The notes beneath the pieces were generated by a model, which did not search any database, was not told where the DNA came from, and was given only the letters and a program-made list of their open reading frames with translations. A DNA stretch of 64,000 nucleotides, taken from NCBI RefSeq assembly GCF_932526225.1, contig NC_064043.1, positions 310,001 to 374,000 on the forward strand, given 5' to 3'. Shown in pieces: positions 31,571 to 45,683 of the stretch. This DNA is from Nematostella vectensis (lineage: Eukaryota; Cnidaria; Anthozoa; Actiniaria; Edwardsiidae). How positions within the stretch are numbered: position 1 is the first letter of the stretch; every line of letters starts with the position of its first letter. The position numbers and the translations under genes are program-made.

Positions 31571-33578
31571 CTATTTTTTGTCATCCACAATCTCGGCGAG
31601 CTGTGCGTGGCGTAACCGTATTACAGGCCTGGGATCCTGGTTATTGTCCTCCCCATTAATGCGCGGGTTGGGATAACCTTGCAAGAGTGTTGTACAGCAT
31701 ATTCGCTCGGAAATATCGGTGCTTGGGGCCTTCGGGTTCTTTACAGCCTTCCGTAAAAGCCTTGTGCTGCCATACCGATTGGGTAATCCGTATGTATGGT
31801 TTCCGTTTTGTTCTTCAGACCGGGTTCGATCCCAGGCCAATGGGCTTTTTTTTTTAGTTCGTTTTTTTTTCTTTGTGCTGGACCCCCTTAATCCTGATAG
31901 GTTTTGCGCAAAAATAATAAAAAAGTGAGTTTGCAAAATAAGCTTGCTAGATTTATTGATTATATGTATTCAATTTGTTCCTAGGAAGTTAACAAAAAAC
32001 ACAAAGCAAAGAGTTTGAGGAAGTAAACAAGTATGTGAACTTTAATGTTCTATTTGAAGGGGTGCATTTTGTACAGGGAAGCATATATAGAATGCTTAAC
32101 TGGTGGAGAGGGGAGAGGTAACAGTTTATTGAGCATAATGTCAACAATAGCAGGGGGAAGGGAGGGGCACTCTCTTCATACAATATTGCAGTTGTTTCCT
32201 ATTATTAAATAAGTTTGTAAGATATATTTGTTTATTAAGCAAGGTCTATTTCTGAGACAAGCAAACTCAAGTAAGAGCTGTTGAAATAACAGGTGAGTGT
32301 TAAAAAAAAATAATTATCTGATTAGAAAACTAATGTACATTCCTTTGCACCAAATAAGAACAAACTTCATTTTGTTTGTTATTTATGAGGAACGAGATGA
32401 GCTCTACAAAGCCATAAAGAAATATGTATTGCTCATCTAAATTATACAAGTAAATAATAATATTAAAAAAGAACTACTGTAAGTATCTAGAGTGGTTTTC
32501 ATTAACCCGTGAAACAAAGTGTGATAGTTAAACGGTAATAGTTAGTAAAACACAAAAAAGTACAATAGAATCAGATCACCACAAAGTGTAATACGCTAAA
32601 GCGTAGTTCACGGGTTAATGAAGGTTTTGACATTTCAACCTTACATCCACATGAAAGTAATGCCTAATATAGAGTACCCTACAGTGAGTGTTTTGCAGTC
32701 AAGTTGTTTTCTGTTAGTAGGTAAAAAAATATTCTAAATAATAGTAATCATAGCTATGGTCACCACTTACACATATAGAACTTGTAATGAAAAGAAGGAA
32801 AAAATATATATATATATATATATGCAGTCAAACAACAGAATTGCATGATAAACCTGAATATATTGTATAAAGGACTGCAAAAAAACATCTTTTGTACTAG
32901 TTGCTTGAATTGACCCTTGGCTATTTTTAGCTGAATTTCCCTCCCAATCTAAAAAAGAAAATAATAATAATAATAGAACAAAACTAAAAAGAAAAAAAAC
33001 AAAACAGAGACCCCCACCAACAATTTTGATTTTTTTTACTTTCCTTTAAAAGGGGAGTGTCATGGTTAAGAGATTTGCAATAGCTCTAGAGCCCTGACAC
33101 AATGAACTTCAGTGAAATTCTAATACTGACTTATGAGCTTTTGGTACATGTGGGAGACTTTAAACAAAACAAAAAAAATGACCACAAACTGTCAATTAAC
33201 ATAGTTTTCAATATAATATTGCATATTATTTAATAAGGTATTGACAGCTTTTAAAAAGTTCAACTGTTTGTAGACACTTAAAAGCCTACAATAAACACTG
33301 ACTCCAGACATGCGCAGTACTATGCTGCTGCCCCTTTAAAGTAAAATACAGCTTTACTTAGTCAGCGTAGACAATATTGCGGATTTTGTCAATATTCTAA
33401 TATGAAGATGTCAATATTCTCCCCCCTTACGTCTTTATTTCTATTTATTTTATGCTTTTCACATGATACCAAAACAGCGTCTTTTTTCTTCGCTAATTTG
33501 ATGTCATGTACACAATAAAAGAGATGCGCCCGTGCGCATGGCGAGTCCCCAAGGGACCCAAGACGCCCAAATAGACCT
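31571..33578 (+). repeat. Macrosatellite unit 12 (empty site for retrozyme insertion)
   Basis: 2,008 bp. Shares left-side and right-side variants with the split unit 7 but has an uninterrupted ATTAAAAAAGAACT at 32462-32475 followed by ACTGTAAG. It therefore preserves the pre-insertion sequence. Confidence 0.93.
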
Positions 33579-35576
33579 CTATTTTTGTCTTCCACAATCT
33601 CGGCGAGCAGTGCGTGGCGTAACCGTATTACAGGCCTGGGATCCTGGTTATTGTCCTCCCCATTAATGCGCGGGTTGGGATAACCTTGCAAGAGTGTTGT
33701 ACAGCATATTCGCTCGGAAATATCGGTGCTTGGGGCCTTCGGGTTCTTTACAGCCTTCCGTAAAAGCCTTGTGCTGCCATACCGATTGGGTAATCCGTAT
33801 GTATGGTTTCCGTTTTGTTCTTCAGACCGGGTTCGATCCCAGGCCAATGGGCTTTTTTTTTAGTTCGTTTTTTTTTTCTTTGTGCTGGACCCCCTTAATC
33901 CTGATAGGTTTTGCACAAAAATAATAAAAAAAGTGAGTTTGCAAAATAAGCTTGCTAGATTTATTGATTATATGTATTCAATTTGTTCCTAGGAAGTTAA
34001 CAAAAAACACACAGCAAAGAGTTTGAGGAAGTAAACAAGTATGTGAACTTTAATGTTCTATTTGAAGGGGTGCATTTTGTAAAGGGAAGCATACATAGAA
34101 TGCTTAACTGGTGGAGAGGGGAGAGGTAACAGTTTATTGCGCATAATGTCAACAATAGCAGGGGGAAGGGAGGGGCACTCTCTTCATACAATATTGCAGT
34201 TGTTACCTATTATTAAATAAGTTTGTAAGATATATTTGTTTATTAAGCAAGGTCTATTTCTGAGACAAGCAAACTCAAGTAAGAGCTGTTGAAATAACAG
34301 GTGAGTGTTAAAAAAAACAATTATCTGATTAGAAAACTAATGTAGATTCCTTTGCACCAAATAAGAACAAACTTCATTTTGTTTGTTATTTATGAGGAAC
34401 GAGATGAGCTCTACAAGGCCAAGAAGAAATATGTATTGCTCATCTAAATTATACAAGCAAATAATAATATTTAAAAAGAATTACTGTAAGTAATTAGAGT
34501 GGTTTTCATTAACCCGTGAAACAAAGTGTGATAGTTAAACGGTAATAGTTAGTAAAACACAAAAAAGAACAATAGAATCAGATCACAACAAATTGTAATA
34601 CGCTAAAGCGTAGTTCACGGGTTAATGAAGGTTTTGACATTTCAACCTTACATCCACATAAAAGTAATGCCTAATATCGAGTGCCCTACAGTAAGTGTTT
34701 TGCAGTCAAGTTGTTTTCTGTTATTAGGTAAAAAATTATTCTAAATAATAGTAATCATAGCTATGGTCACCACTTACACATATAGCACTTGTAATGAAAA
34801 GAAAGAAAAAATATATATATGCAGTCAAACAACAGAATTGCATGATAACCTTGAATATATTGAATAAAGGACTGCAAAAAACATCTTTTGTACTAGTTGC
34901 TTGAATTGACCCTTGGCTATTTTTAGCTGAATTCCCCTCCCCCTCTAAAAAAGAAAATAATAATAATAATAGAACAAAACTAAAAAGAAAACAAACACAG
35001 CAGAGACCCCCACCAACAATTTTGATTTTTTTTTACTTTCCTTTAAAGGGGGAGTGTCATGTTTAAGAGATTTGCAATAGCTCTAGAGCCCTGACACAAT
35101 GAACTTCAGTGAAATTCTAATACTGACTTATGAGCTTTTGGTACATATGGGAGACTTTAAACAAAACAAAAAAAAATGACCACAAACTGTCCATTAACAT
35201 AGTTTTCAATATAATATTGCATATTATTTAATAAGGTATTGACAGCTTTTAAAAAGTTCAACTGTTTGTAGACACTTAAAAGCCTACAATAAACACTGAC
35301 TCCAGACATGCGCAGTACTATGCTGCTGCCCCTTTAAAGTAAAATACAGCTTTTCTTAGTCAGCGTAGACAAAATTGCGGATTTTGTCAATATTCTAATA
35401 TGAAGATGTCAATATTCTCCCCCCTTACGTCTTTATTTCTATTTATTTTATGATTTTCACATGATACCAAAACAGCGTCTTTTTTCTTCGCTAATTTGAT
35501 GTCATGTACACAATAAAAGAGATGCGACCGTGCGCATGGCGAGTCCCCAAGGGACCCAAGACGCCCAAACAGACCT
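33579..35576 (+). repeat. Macrosatellite unit 13
   Basis: 1,998 bp; near copy of unit 8 (five-T start, GTCTTCC, same private variants). Units 12-13 thus duplicate the right part of unit 7 plus unit 8. Confidence 0.93.
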
Positions 35577-36804
35577 CTATTTTTTGTCATCCACAATCTC
35601 GGCGAGCTGTGCGTGGCGTAACCGTATTACAGGCCTGGGATCCTGGTTATTGTCCTCCCCATTAATGCGCGGGTTGGGATAACCTTGCAAGAGTGTTGTA
35701 CAGCATATTCGCTCGGAAATATCGGTGCTTGGGGCCTTCGGGTTCTTTACAGCCTTCCGTAAAAGCCTTGTGCTGCCATACCGATTGGGTAATCCGTATG
35801 TATGGTTTCCGTTTTGTTCTTCAGACCGGGTTCGATCCCAGGCCAATGGGCTTTTTTTTTAGTTCGTTTTTTTTTCTTTGTGCTGGACCCCCTTAATCCT
35901 GATAGATATTGCGCAAAAATAATAAAAAAAGTGAGTTTGCAAAATAAGCTTGCTAGATTTATTGATTATATGTATTCAATTTGTTCCTAGGAAGTTAACA
36001 AAAAACACAAAGCAAAGAGTTTGAGGAAGTAAACAAGTATGTAAACTTTAATGTTCTATTTGAAGGGGTGCATTTTGTACATGGAAGCATACATAGAATG
36101 CTTAACTGGTGGAGAGGGAAGAGGTAATATTTATTTAGCATAATTTCAACAATAGCAGGGGTAAGAGAGGGGCACTCTCTTCATACAATATTGCAGTTGT
36201 TACCTATTATTAAATAAGTTTGTAACATGTCTTTGTTTATTAAGCAAGGTCTATTTCTGAGACAAGCAAACTCAAGTAAGGCTGTTGAAATAACAGGTGA
36301 GTTTTAAAAGAAAAACAATTATCTGATTAAGAAACTACTGTAGATTCCTTTGCACCAAAATAAGAACAATCTTCATTTTGTTTGTTATTAATGAGGAACG
36401 AGATGAGCTCTACAAAGCCATAAAGAAATATGTATTGCTCATCTGAATTATACAAGTAAATAATAATATTAAAAAAGAACTACTGTAAGTATCTAGAGTG
36501 GTTTTCATTAACCCGTGAAACAAAGTGTGATAGTTAAACGGTAATAGTTAGTAAAACACAAAAAAGTACAATAGAATCAGATCACCACAAAGTGTAATAC
36601 GCTAAAGCGTAGTTCACAGGTTAATGAAGGTTTTGACATTTCAACCTTACATCCACATGAAAGTAATGCCTAATATCGAGTGCCCTACATTAAGTGTTTT
36701 CCAGTCAAGTTGTTTTCTGTTAGTAGGTAAAAAAATATTCTAAATAATAGTAATCATAGCTATGGTCACCCCTTACACATATAGAACTTGTTATGAAAAG
36801 AAAG

Positions 36805-36850
<46 letters not shown>

Positions 36851-37616
36851 TATATATATGCAGTCAAACAACAGAATTGCATGATAACCTTGAATATATT
36901 AAATAAAGGACTGCAAAAAAACATCTTTTGTATTAGTTGCTTTAATTTACCCTTGGCTATTTTTAGCTGAATTCCCCTCCCCCCTCTAAAAAAGAAAATA
37001 ATAATAATAATAGAACAAAACTAAAAAGAAAACAAACACAGCAGAGACCCCCACCAACAATTTTGATTTTTTTTTACTTTCCTTTATAGGGGGAGTGTCA
37101 TGTTTAAGAGATTTGCAATAGCTCTAGAGCGCTGACACAATGAACTTCAGTGAAATTCTAATACTGACTTATGAGCTTTTGGTACATGTGGGAGACTTTA
37201 AACAAAACAAAAAAAATGACCACAAACTGACCATTAACATAGTTTTCAATATAATATTGCATATTATTTAATAAGGTATTGACAGCTTTTAAAAAGTTCA
37301 ACTGTTTGTAGACACTTAAAAGCCTACAATAAACACTGAATCCAGACATGCGCAGTACTATGCTGCTGCCCCTTTAAAGTAAAATACAGCTTTACTTAGT
37401 CAGCGTAGACAATATTGCGGATTTTGTCAATATTCTAATATGAAGATGTCAATATTCTCCCCCCTTACGTCTTTATTTCTATTTATTTTATGCTTTTCAC
37501 ATGATACTAAAACAGCGTCTTTTTTCTTCGCTAATTTGATGTCATGTACACAATAAAAGAGATGCGCCCGTGCGCATGGCGAGTCCCCAAGGGACCGAAG
37601 ACGCCCAAATAGACCT
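35577..37616 (+). repeat. Macrosatellite unit 14 (type B)
   Basis: 2,040 bp, lengthened by the (TA)n at 36808-36859. The right inverted repeat of the embedded element has a change (CACAGGTTAATG near 36615). Confidence 0.92.
36808..36859. repeat. (TA)n microsatellite in unit 14
   Basis: 52 bp with a single G interruption at 36849. Confidence 0.95.
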
Positions 37617-38844
37617 CTATTTCTTGTCATCCACAATCTCGGCGAGTTGTGCGTGGCGTAACCGTATTACAGGCCTGGTATCCTGGTTATTGTCCTCCCC
37701 ATTAATGCGCGGGTTGGGATAACCTTGCAAGAGTGTTGTACAGCATATTCGCTCGGAAATATCGGTGCTTGGGGCCTTCGGGTTCTTTACAGCCTTCCGT
37801 AAAAGCCTTGTGCTGCCATACCGATTGGGTAATCCGTATGTATGGTTTCCGTTTTGTTCTTCAGACCGGGTTCGATCCCAGGCCAATGGGCTTTTTTTTT
37901 AGTTCGTTTTTTTTTCTTTGCGCTAAACCCCCTTAATCCTGATAGGTTTTGCGCAAAAATAATAAAAAAAGTGAGTTTGCAAAATAAGCTTGCTAGATTT
38001 ATTGATTATATGTATTTAATTTGTTCCTAGGAAGTTAACAAAAAACACAAAGCAAAGAGTTTGAGGAAGTAAACAAGTATGTGAACTTTAATGTTCTATT
38101 TGAAGGGGTGCATTTTGTGCAGGGAAGCATACATAGAATGCTTAACTGGTGGAGAGGGAAGAGGTAAAAGTTTATTTAGCATAATTTCAACAATAGCAGG
38201 GGGAAGAGAGGGGCACTCTCTTCATACAATATTGCAGTTGTTACCTATTATTAAATAAGTTTGTAACATGTCTTTGTTTATTAAGCAAGGTCTATTTCTG
38301 AGACAAGCAAACTCAAGTAAGGCTGTTGAAATAACAGGTGAGTGTTAAAAGAAAAACAATAATCTGATTAGAAAACTACTGTAGATTCCTTTGCACCAAA
38401 ATAAGAACAATCTTCATTTTGTTTGTTATTAATGAGGAACGAGATGAGCTCTACAAAGCCATAAAGAAATATGTATTGCTCATCTGAATTATACAAGTAA
38501 ATAATAATATTAAAAAAGAACTACTGTAAGTATCTAGAGTGGTTTTCATTAACCCGTGAAACAAAGTGTGATAGTTAAACGGTAATAGTTAGTAAAACAC
38601 AAAAAAGTACAATAGAATCAGACCACCACAAAGTGTAATACGCTAAAGCGTAGTTCACGGGTTAATGAAGGTTTTGACATTTCAAACTTACATCCACATG
38701 AAAGTAATGCCTAATATCGAGTGCCCTACATTAAGTGTTTTGCAGTCAAGTTGTTTTCTGTTAGTAGGTAAAAAAATATTCTAAATAATAGTAATCATAG
38801 CTATGGTCACCACTTACACATATAGAACTTGTTATGAAAAGAAA

Positions 38845-38915
<71 letters not shown>

Positions 38916-39670
38916 GTCAAACAACAGAATTGCATGATAACCTTGAATATATTGAATAAAGGACTGCAAAAAAACATCTTTTGTACTAGTTGATTGAATT
39001 GACCCTTGGCTATTTTTAGCTGAATTCCCCTCCCCCTCTAAAAAAGAAAATAATAATAATAATAGAACAAAACTAAAAAGAAAACAAACACAACAGAAAC
39101 CCCCACCAACAATTTTGATTTTTTTTACTTTCCTTTAAAAGGGGAGTGTAATGGTTAAGAGATTTGCAATAGCTCTAGAGCCCTGACACAATGAACTTTA
39201 GTGAAATTCTAATACTGACTTATGAGCTTTTGGTACATGTGGGAGACTTTAAACAAAACAAAAAAAAAATGACCACAAACTGTCAATTTAACATAGTTTT
39301 CAATATAATATTGCATATTATTTAAAAAGGTATTCGCAGCTTTTAAAAAGTTCAACTGTTTGTAGACACTTTAAAGCCTACAAGAATCACTGACTCCAGA
39401 CATGCGCAGTACTATCTTGCTGCCCCTTTAAAGTAAAATACAGCTTTACTTAGTCAGCGTAGACAAAATTGCGGATTTTGTCAATATTCTAATATGAAGA
39501 TGTCATTATTCTCCCCCCTTACGTCTTTATTTCTATTTATTTTATGATTTTCACATGATACCAAAACAGCGTCTTTTTTCTTCGCTAATTTGATGTCATG
39601 TACACAATAAAAGAGATGCGCCCGTGCGCATGGCGAGTCCCCAAGGGACCCAAGACGCCCAAATAGACCT
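37617..39670 (+). repeat. Macrosatellite unit 15 (type B)
   Basis: 2,054 bp, the longest uninterrupted copy, because of a 66-bp (TA)n at 38847-38912. Starts CTATTTCTTGTC and has GCGCTAAACCCCC near 37920 instead of GTGCTGGACCCCC. Confidence 0.92.
38847..38912. repeat. (TA)n microsatellite in unit 15
   Basis: 66 bp uninterrupted, the longest in the window. Confidence 0.95.
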
Positions 39671-41680
39671 CTATTTTTTGTCATCCACAATCTCGGCGAG
39701 CTGTGCGTGGCGTAACCGTATTACAGGCCTGGGATCCTGGTTATTGTCCTCCCCATTAATGCGCGGGTTGGGCTAACCTTGCAAGAGTGTTGTACAGCAT
39801 ATTCGCTCGGAAATATCGGTGCTTGGGGCCTTCGGGTTCTTTACAGCCTTCCGTAAAAGCCTTGTGCTGCCATACCGATTGGGTAATCCGTATGTATGGT
39901 TTCCGTTTTGTTCTTCAAACCGGGTTCGATCCCAGGTCAATGGACTTTTTTTTTTAGTTCGTTTTTTTTTCTTTGTGCTGGACCCCCTTAATCCTGATAG
40001 GTTTTGCGCAAAAATAATAAAAAAAAGTGAGTTTGCAAAATAACCTTGCTAGATTTATTGATAATATGTATTCAATTTGTTCCTAGGAAGTTAACAAAAA
40101 ACACAAAGCAAAGAGTTTGAGGAAGTAAACAAGTATGTGAACTTTAATGTTCTATTTGAAGGGGTGCATTTTGTACAGGGAAGCATACATAGAATGCTTA
40201 ACTGGTGGAGAGGGAAGAGGTAAAAGTTTATTGAGCATAATTTCAACAATAGCAGAGGGAAGAGAGGGGCACTCTCTTCATACACTATTGCAGTTGTTAC
40301 CTATTATTAAATAAGTTTGTAACATGTCTTTGTTTATTAAGCAAGGTCTATTTCTGAGACAAGCAAACTCAAGTAAGGCTGTTGAAATAACAGGTGAGTG
40401 TTAAAAGATAAACAATTATCTGATTAGAAAACTACTGTAGATTCCTTTGCACCAAAATAAGAACAAACTTCATTTTGTTTGTTATTTATGAGGAACGAGA
40501 TGAGCTCTACAAAGCCATAAAGAAATATGTATTGCTCATCTAAATTATACAAGTAAATAATAATATTTAAAAAAAACTACTGTAAGTATCTAGAGTGGTT
40601 TTCATTAACCCGTGAAACAAAGTGTGATAGTTAAACGGTAATAGTTAGTAAAACACAAAAAAGTACAATAGAATCAGATCACCACAAAGTGTAATACGCT
40701 AAAGCGTAGTTCACGGGTTAATAAAGGTTTTGACATTTCAACCTTACATCCACATGAAAGTAATGCCTAATATCGAGTGCCCTACAGTAAGTGTTTTGCA
40801 GTCAAGTTGTTTTCTGTTAGTAGGTAAAAAAATATTCTAAATAATAGTAATCATAGCTATGGTCACCACTTACACATATAGAACTTGTAATGAAAAGAAA
40901 GAAAAAAAATATATATATATATGCAGTCAAACAACAGAATTGCATGATAACCTTGAATATATTGAATAAAGGACTGCAAAAAAACATCTTTTGTACTAGT
41001 TGCTTGAATTGACCCTTGGCTATTTTTAGCTGAATTCCCCTCCCCCTCTAAAAAAGAAAATAATAATAATAATAGAACAAAACTAAAAAGAAAACAAACA
41101 CAACAGAGACCCCCACCAACAATTTTGATTTTTTTTTACTTTCCTTTAAAAGGGGAGTGTAATGGTTAAGAGATTTGCAATAGCTCTAGAGCCCTGACAC
41201 AATGAACTTCAGTGAAATTCTAATACTGACTTATGAGCTTTTGGTACATGTGAGAGACTTTAAACAAAACAAAAAAAAATGACCACAAACTGTCAATTTA
41301 ACATAGTTTTCAATATAATATTGCATATTATTTAAAAAGGTATTCACAGCTTTTAAAAAGTTCAACTGTTTGTAGACACTTTAAAGCCTACAAGAATCAC
41401 TGACTCCAGACATGCGCAGTACTATGTTGCTGCCCCTTTAAAGTAAAATACATCTTTACTTAGTCAGCGTAGACAAAATTGCGGATTTTGTCAATATTCT
41501 AATATGAAGATGTCAATATTCTCCCCCCTTACGTCTTTATTTCTATTTATTTTATGCTTTTCACATGATACCAAAACAGCGTCTTTTTTCTTCGCTAATT
41601 TGATGTCATGTACACAATAAAAGAGATGCGCCCGTGCGCATGGCGAGTCCCCAAGGGACCCAAGACGCCCAAATAGACCT
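39671..41680 (+). repeat. Macrosatellite unit 16 (type B)
   Basis: 2,010 bp. Variants include GGGCTAACC near 39770 and CAGGTCAATGGAC after the B box. Confidence 0.92.
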
Positions 41681-43679
41681 CTATTTTTGTCATCCACAAT
41701 CTCGGCGAGCTGTGCGTGGCGTAACCGTATTACAGGCCTGGGATCCTGGTTATTGTCCTCCCCATTAATGCGCGGGTTGGGATAACCTTGCAAGAGTGTT
41801 GTACAGCATATTCGCTCGGAAATATCGGTGCTTGGGGCCTTCGGGTTCTTTACAGCCTTCCGTAAAAGCCTTGTGCTGCCATACCGATTGGGTAATCCGT
41901 ATGTATGGTTTCCGTTTTGTTCTTCAGACCGGGTTAGATCCCAGGCCAATGGGCTTTTTTTTTTAATTTGTTTTTTTTCTTTGTGCTGGACCCCCTTAAT
42001 CCTGATAGGTTTTGCGCAAAAATAATAAAAAAAAGTGAGTTTGCAAAATAAGCTCGCTAGATTTATTGATTATATGTATTCAATTTGTTCCTAGGAAGTT
42101 AACAAAAAACACAAAGCAAAGAGTTTGAGGAAGTAAACAAGTATGTGAACTTTAATGTTTTATTTGAAGGGGCGCATTTTGTACAGGGAAGCATACATAG
42201 AATGCTTAACTGGTGGAGAGGGGAGAGGTAACAGTTTATTGAGCATAATGTCAACAATAGCAGGGGGAAGGGAGGGGCACTCTCTTCATACAATATTGCA
42301 GTTGTTTCCTATTATTAAATAAGTTTGTAAGATATATTTGTTTATTAAGCAAGGTCTATTTCTGAGACAAGCAAACTCAAGTAAGAGCTGTTGAAATAAC
42401 AGGTGAGTGTAAAAAAAAACAATTATCTGATTAGAAAACTAATGTAGATTCCTTTGCAGCAAATAAGAACAAACTTCATTTTGTTTGTTATTTATGAGGA
42501 ACGGGATGAGCTCTACAAGGCCAAGAAGAAATATGTATTGCTCATCTAAATTATACAAGTAAATAATAATATTAAAAAAGAATTACTGTAAGTAATTAGA
42601 GTGGTTTTTATTAACCCGTGAAACAAAGTGTGATAGTTAAACGGTAATAGTTAGTAAAACACAAAAAAAAACAATAGAATCAGATCACAACAAAGTGTAA
42701 TACGCTAAAGCGTAGTTCACGGGTTAATGAAGGTTTTGACATTTGAACCTTACATCCACATGAAAGTAATGCCTAATATCGAGTGCCCTACAGTAAGTGT
42801 TTTGCAGTCAAGTTGTTTTCTGTTAGTAGGTAAAACATTATTCTAAATAATAGTAATCATAGCTATGGTCACCACTTACACATATAGCACTTGTAATGAA
42901 AAGAAAGAAAATATATATATATATGCAGTCAAACAACAGAATTGCATGATAACCTTGAATATATTGAATAAAGGACTGCAAAAAACATCTTTTGTACTAG
43001 TTGCTTGAATTGACCCTTGGCTATTTTTAGCTGAATTCCCCTCCCCCTCTAAAAAAGAAAATAATAATAATAATAGAACAAAACTAAAAAGAAAACAAAC
43101 ACAGCAAAGACCCCCACCAACAATTTTGATTTTTTTTTACTTTCCTTTAAAGGGGGAGTGTCATGTTTAAGAGATTTGCAATAGCTCTAGAGCCCTGACA
43201 CAATGAACTTCAGTGAAATTCTAATACTGACTTATGAGCTTTTGGTACATATGGGAGACTTTAAACAAAACAAAAAAAATGACCACAAACTGTCCATTAA
43301 CATAGTTTTCAATATAATATTGCATATTATTTAATAAGGTATTGACAGCTTTTAAAAAGTTCAACTGTTTGTAGATACTTAAAAGCCTACAATAAACACT
43401 GACTCCAGACATGCGCAGTACTATGCTGCTGCCCCTTTAAAGTAAAATACAGCTTTACTTAGTCAGCGTAGACAATATTGCGGATTTTGTCAATATTCTA
43501 ATATGAAGATGTCAATATTCTCCCCCCTTACGTCTTTATTTCTATTTATTTTATGCTTTTTACATGATACCAAAACAGCGTCTTTTTTCTTCGCTAATTT
43601 GATGTCATGTACACAATACAAGAGATGCGCCCGTGCGCATGGCGAGTCCCCAAGGGACCCAAGACGCCCAAATAGACCT
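41681..43679 (+). repeat. Macrosatellite unit 17 (type A; first half of 4-kb block)
   Basis: 1,999 bp, five-T start. The B box is altered to GGTTAGATCCC near 41934. Together with unit 18 it is repeated 4,003-4,004 bp downstream as units 19-20. Confidence 0.92.
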
Positions 43680-45683
43680 CTATTTTTTGTCATCCACAAT
43701 CTCGGCGAGCTGTGCGTCTTGTAACCGTATTACAGGCCTGGGATCCTGGTTATTGTCCTCCCCATTAATGCGCGGGTTGGGATAACCTTGCAAGAGTGTT
43801 GTACAGCATATTCGCTCGGAAATATCGGTGCTTGGGGCCTTCGGGTTCTTTACAGCCTTCCGTAAAAGCCTTGTGCTGCCATACCGATTGGGTAATCTGT
43901 ATGTATGGTTTCCGTTTTGTTCTTCAGACCGGGTTCGATCCCAGGCCAATGGGCTTTTTTTTTAGTTCGTTTTTTTTTCTTTGTGCTGGACCCCCTTAAT
44001 CCTTATAGGTTTTGTGCAAAAATAATAAAAAAAGGGAGTTTGCAAAATAAGCTTGCTAGATTTATTGATTATATGTATTCAATTTGTTCCTAGGAAGTTA
44101 ACAAAAAACACAAAGCAAAGAGTTTGAGGAAGTAAACAAGTATGTGAACTTTAATGTTCTATTTGAAGGGGTGCATTTTGTACAGGGAAGCATACATAGA
44201 ATGCTTAACTGGTGGAGAGGGAAGAGGTAAAAGTTTATCGAGCATAATTTCAACAATAGCAGGGGGAAGAGAGGGGCACTCTCTTCATACAATATTGCAG
44301 TTGTTACCTATTATTAAATAAGTTTGTAACATGTCTTTGTTTATTAAGCAAGGTCTATTTCTGAGACAAGCAAACTCAAGTAAGGCTGTTGAAATAACAG
44401 GCGAGTGTTAAAAGAAAAACAATTATCTGATTAGAAAACTACTGTAGATTCCTTTGCACCAAAATAAGAACAAACTTCATTTTGTTTGTTATTTATGAGG
44501 AACGAGATGAGCTCTACAAAGCCATAAAGAAATATGTATTGCTCATCTAAATTATACAAGTAAATAATAATTTTAAAAAAGAACTACTGTAAGTATCTAG
44601 AGTGGTTTTCATTAACCCGTGAAACAAAGTGTGATAGTTAAACGGTAATAGTTGGTAAAACACAAAAAAGTACAATAGAATCAGATCACCACAAAGTGTA
44701 ATACGCTAAAGCGTAGTTCACGGGTTAATGAAGGTTTTGACATTTCAACCTTACATCCACATGAAAGTAATGCCTAATATCGAGTGCCCTACAGTAAGTG
44801 TTTTGCAGTCAAGTTGTTTTCTGTTAGTAGGTAAAAAAATATTCTAAATAATAGTAATCATAGCTATGGTCACCACTTACACATATAGAACTTGTAATGA
44901 AAAGAAAGAAAAAAAATATATATATATGCAGTCAAACAACAGAATTGCATGATAACCTTGAATATATTGATAAAGGACTGCAAAAAAACATCTTTTGTAC
45001 TAGTTGCTTGAATTGACCCTTGGCTATTTTTAGCTGAATTCCCCTCCCCCTCTAAAAAAGAAAATAATAATAATAATAGAACAAAACTAAAAAGAAAACA
45101 AACACAGCAGAGACCCCCACCAACAATTTTGATTTTTTTTACTTTCCTTTAAAGGGGGAGTGTCATGGTTAAGAGATTTGCAATAGCTCTAGAGCCCTGA
45201 CAAAATTAACTTCAGTGAAATTCTAATACTGACTTATGAGCTTTTGGTACATGTGGGAGACTTTAAACAAAACAAAACAAATGACCACAAACTGTCAATT
45301 AACATAGTTTTCAATATAATATTGCATATTATTTAATAAGGTATTCATAGCTTTTAAAAAGTTCAACTGTTTGTTGACACTTTAAAGCCTACAAGAATCA
45401 CTGACTCCAGACATGCGCAGTACTATGCTGCTGCCCCTTTAAAGTAAAATACAGCTTTACTTAGTCAGCGTAGACAAAATTGCGGATTTTGTCAATATTC
45501 TAATATGAAGATGTCAATATTCTCCCCCCCCTTACGTCTTTATTTCTATTTATTTTACGATTTTCACATGATACCAAAACAGCGTCTTTTTTCTTCGCTA
45601 ATTTGATGTCATGTACACAATAAAAGAGATGCGCCCGTGCGCATGGCGAGTCCCCAAGGGACCCAAGACGCCCAAATAGACCT
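43680..45683 (+). repeat. Macrosatellite unit 18 (type B; second half of 4-kb block)
   Basis: 2,004 bp. Private variants GTCTTGTAACC near 43717, AATCTGTATG near 43896 and AATAATTTTAAAAAAG are all found again in unit 20. Confidence 0.92.
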
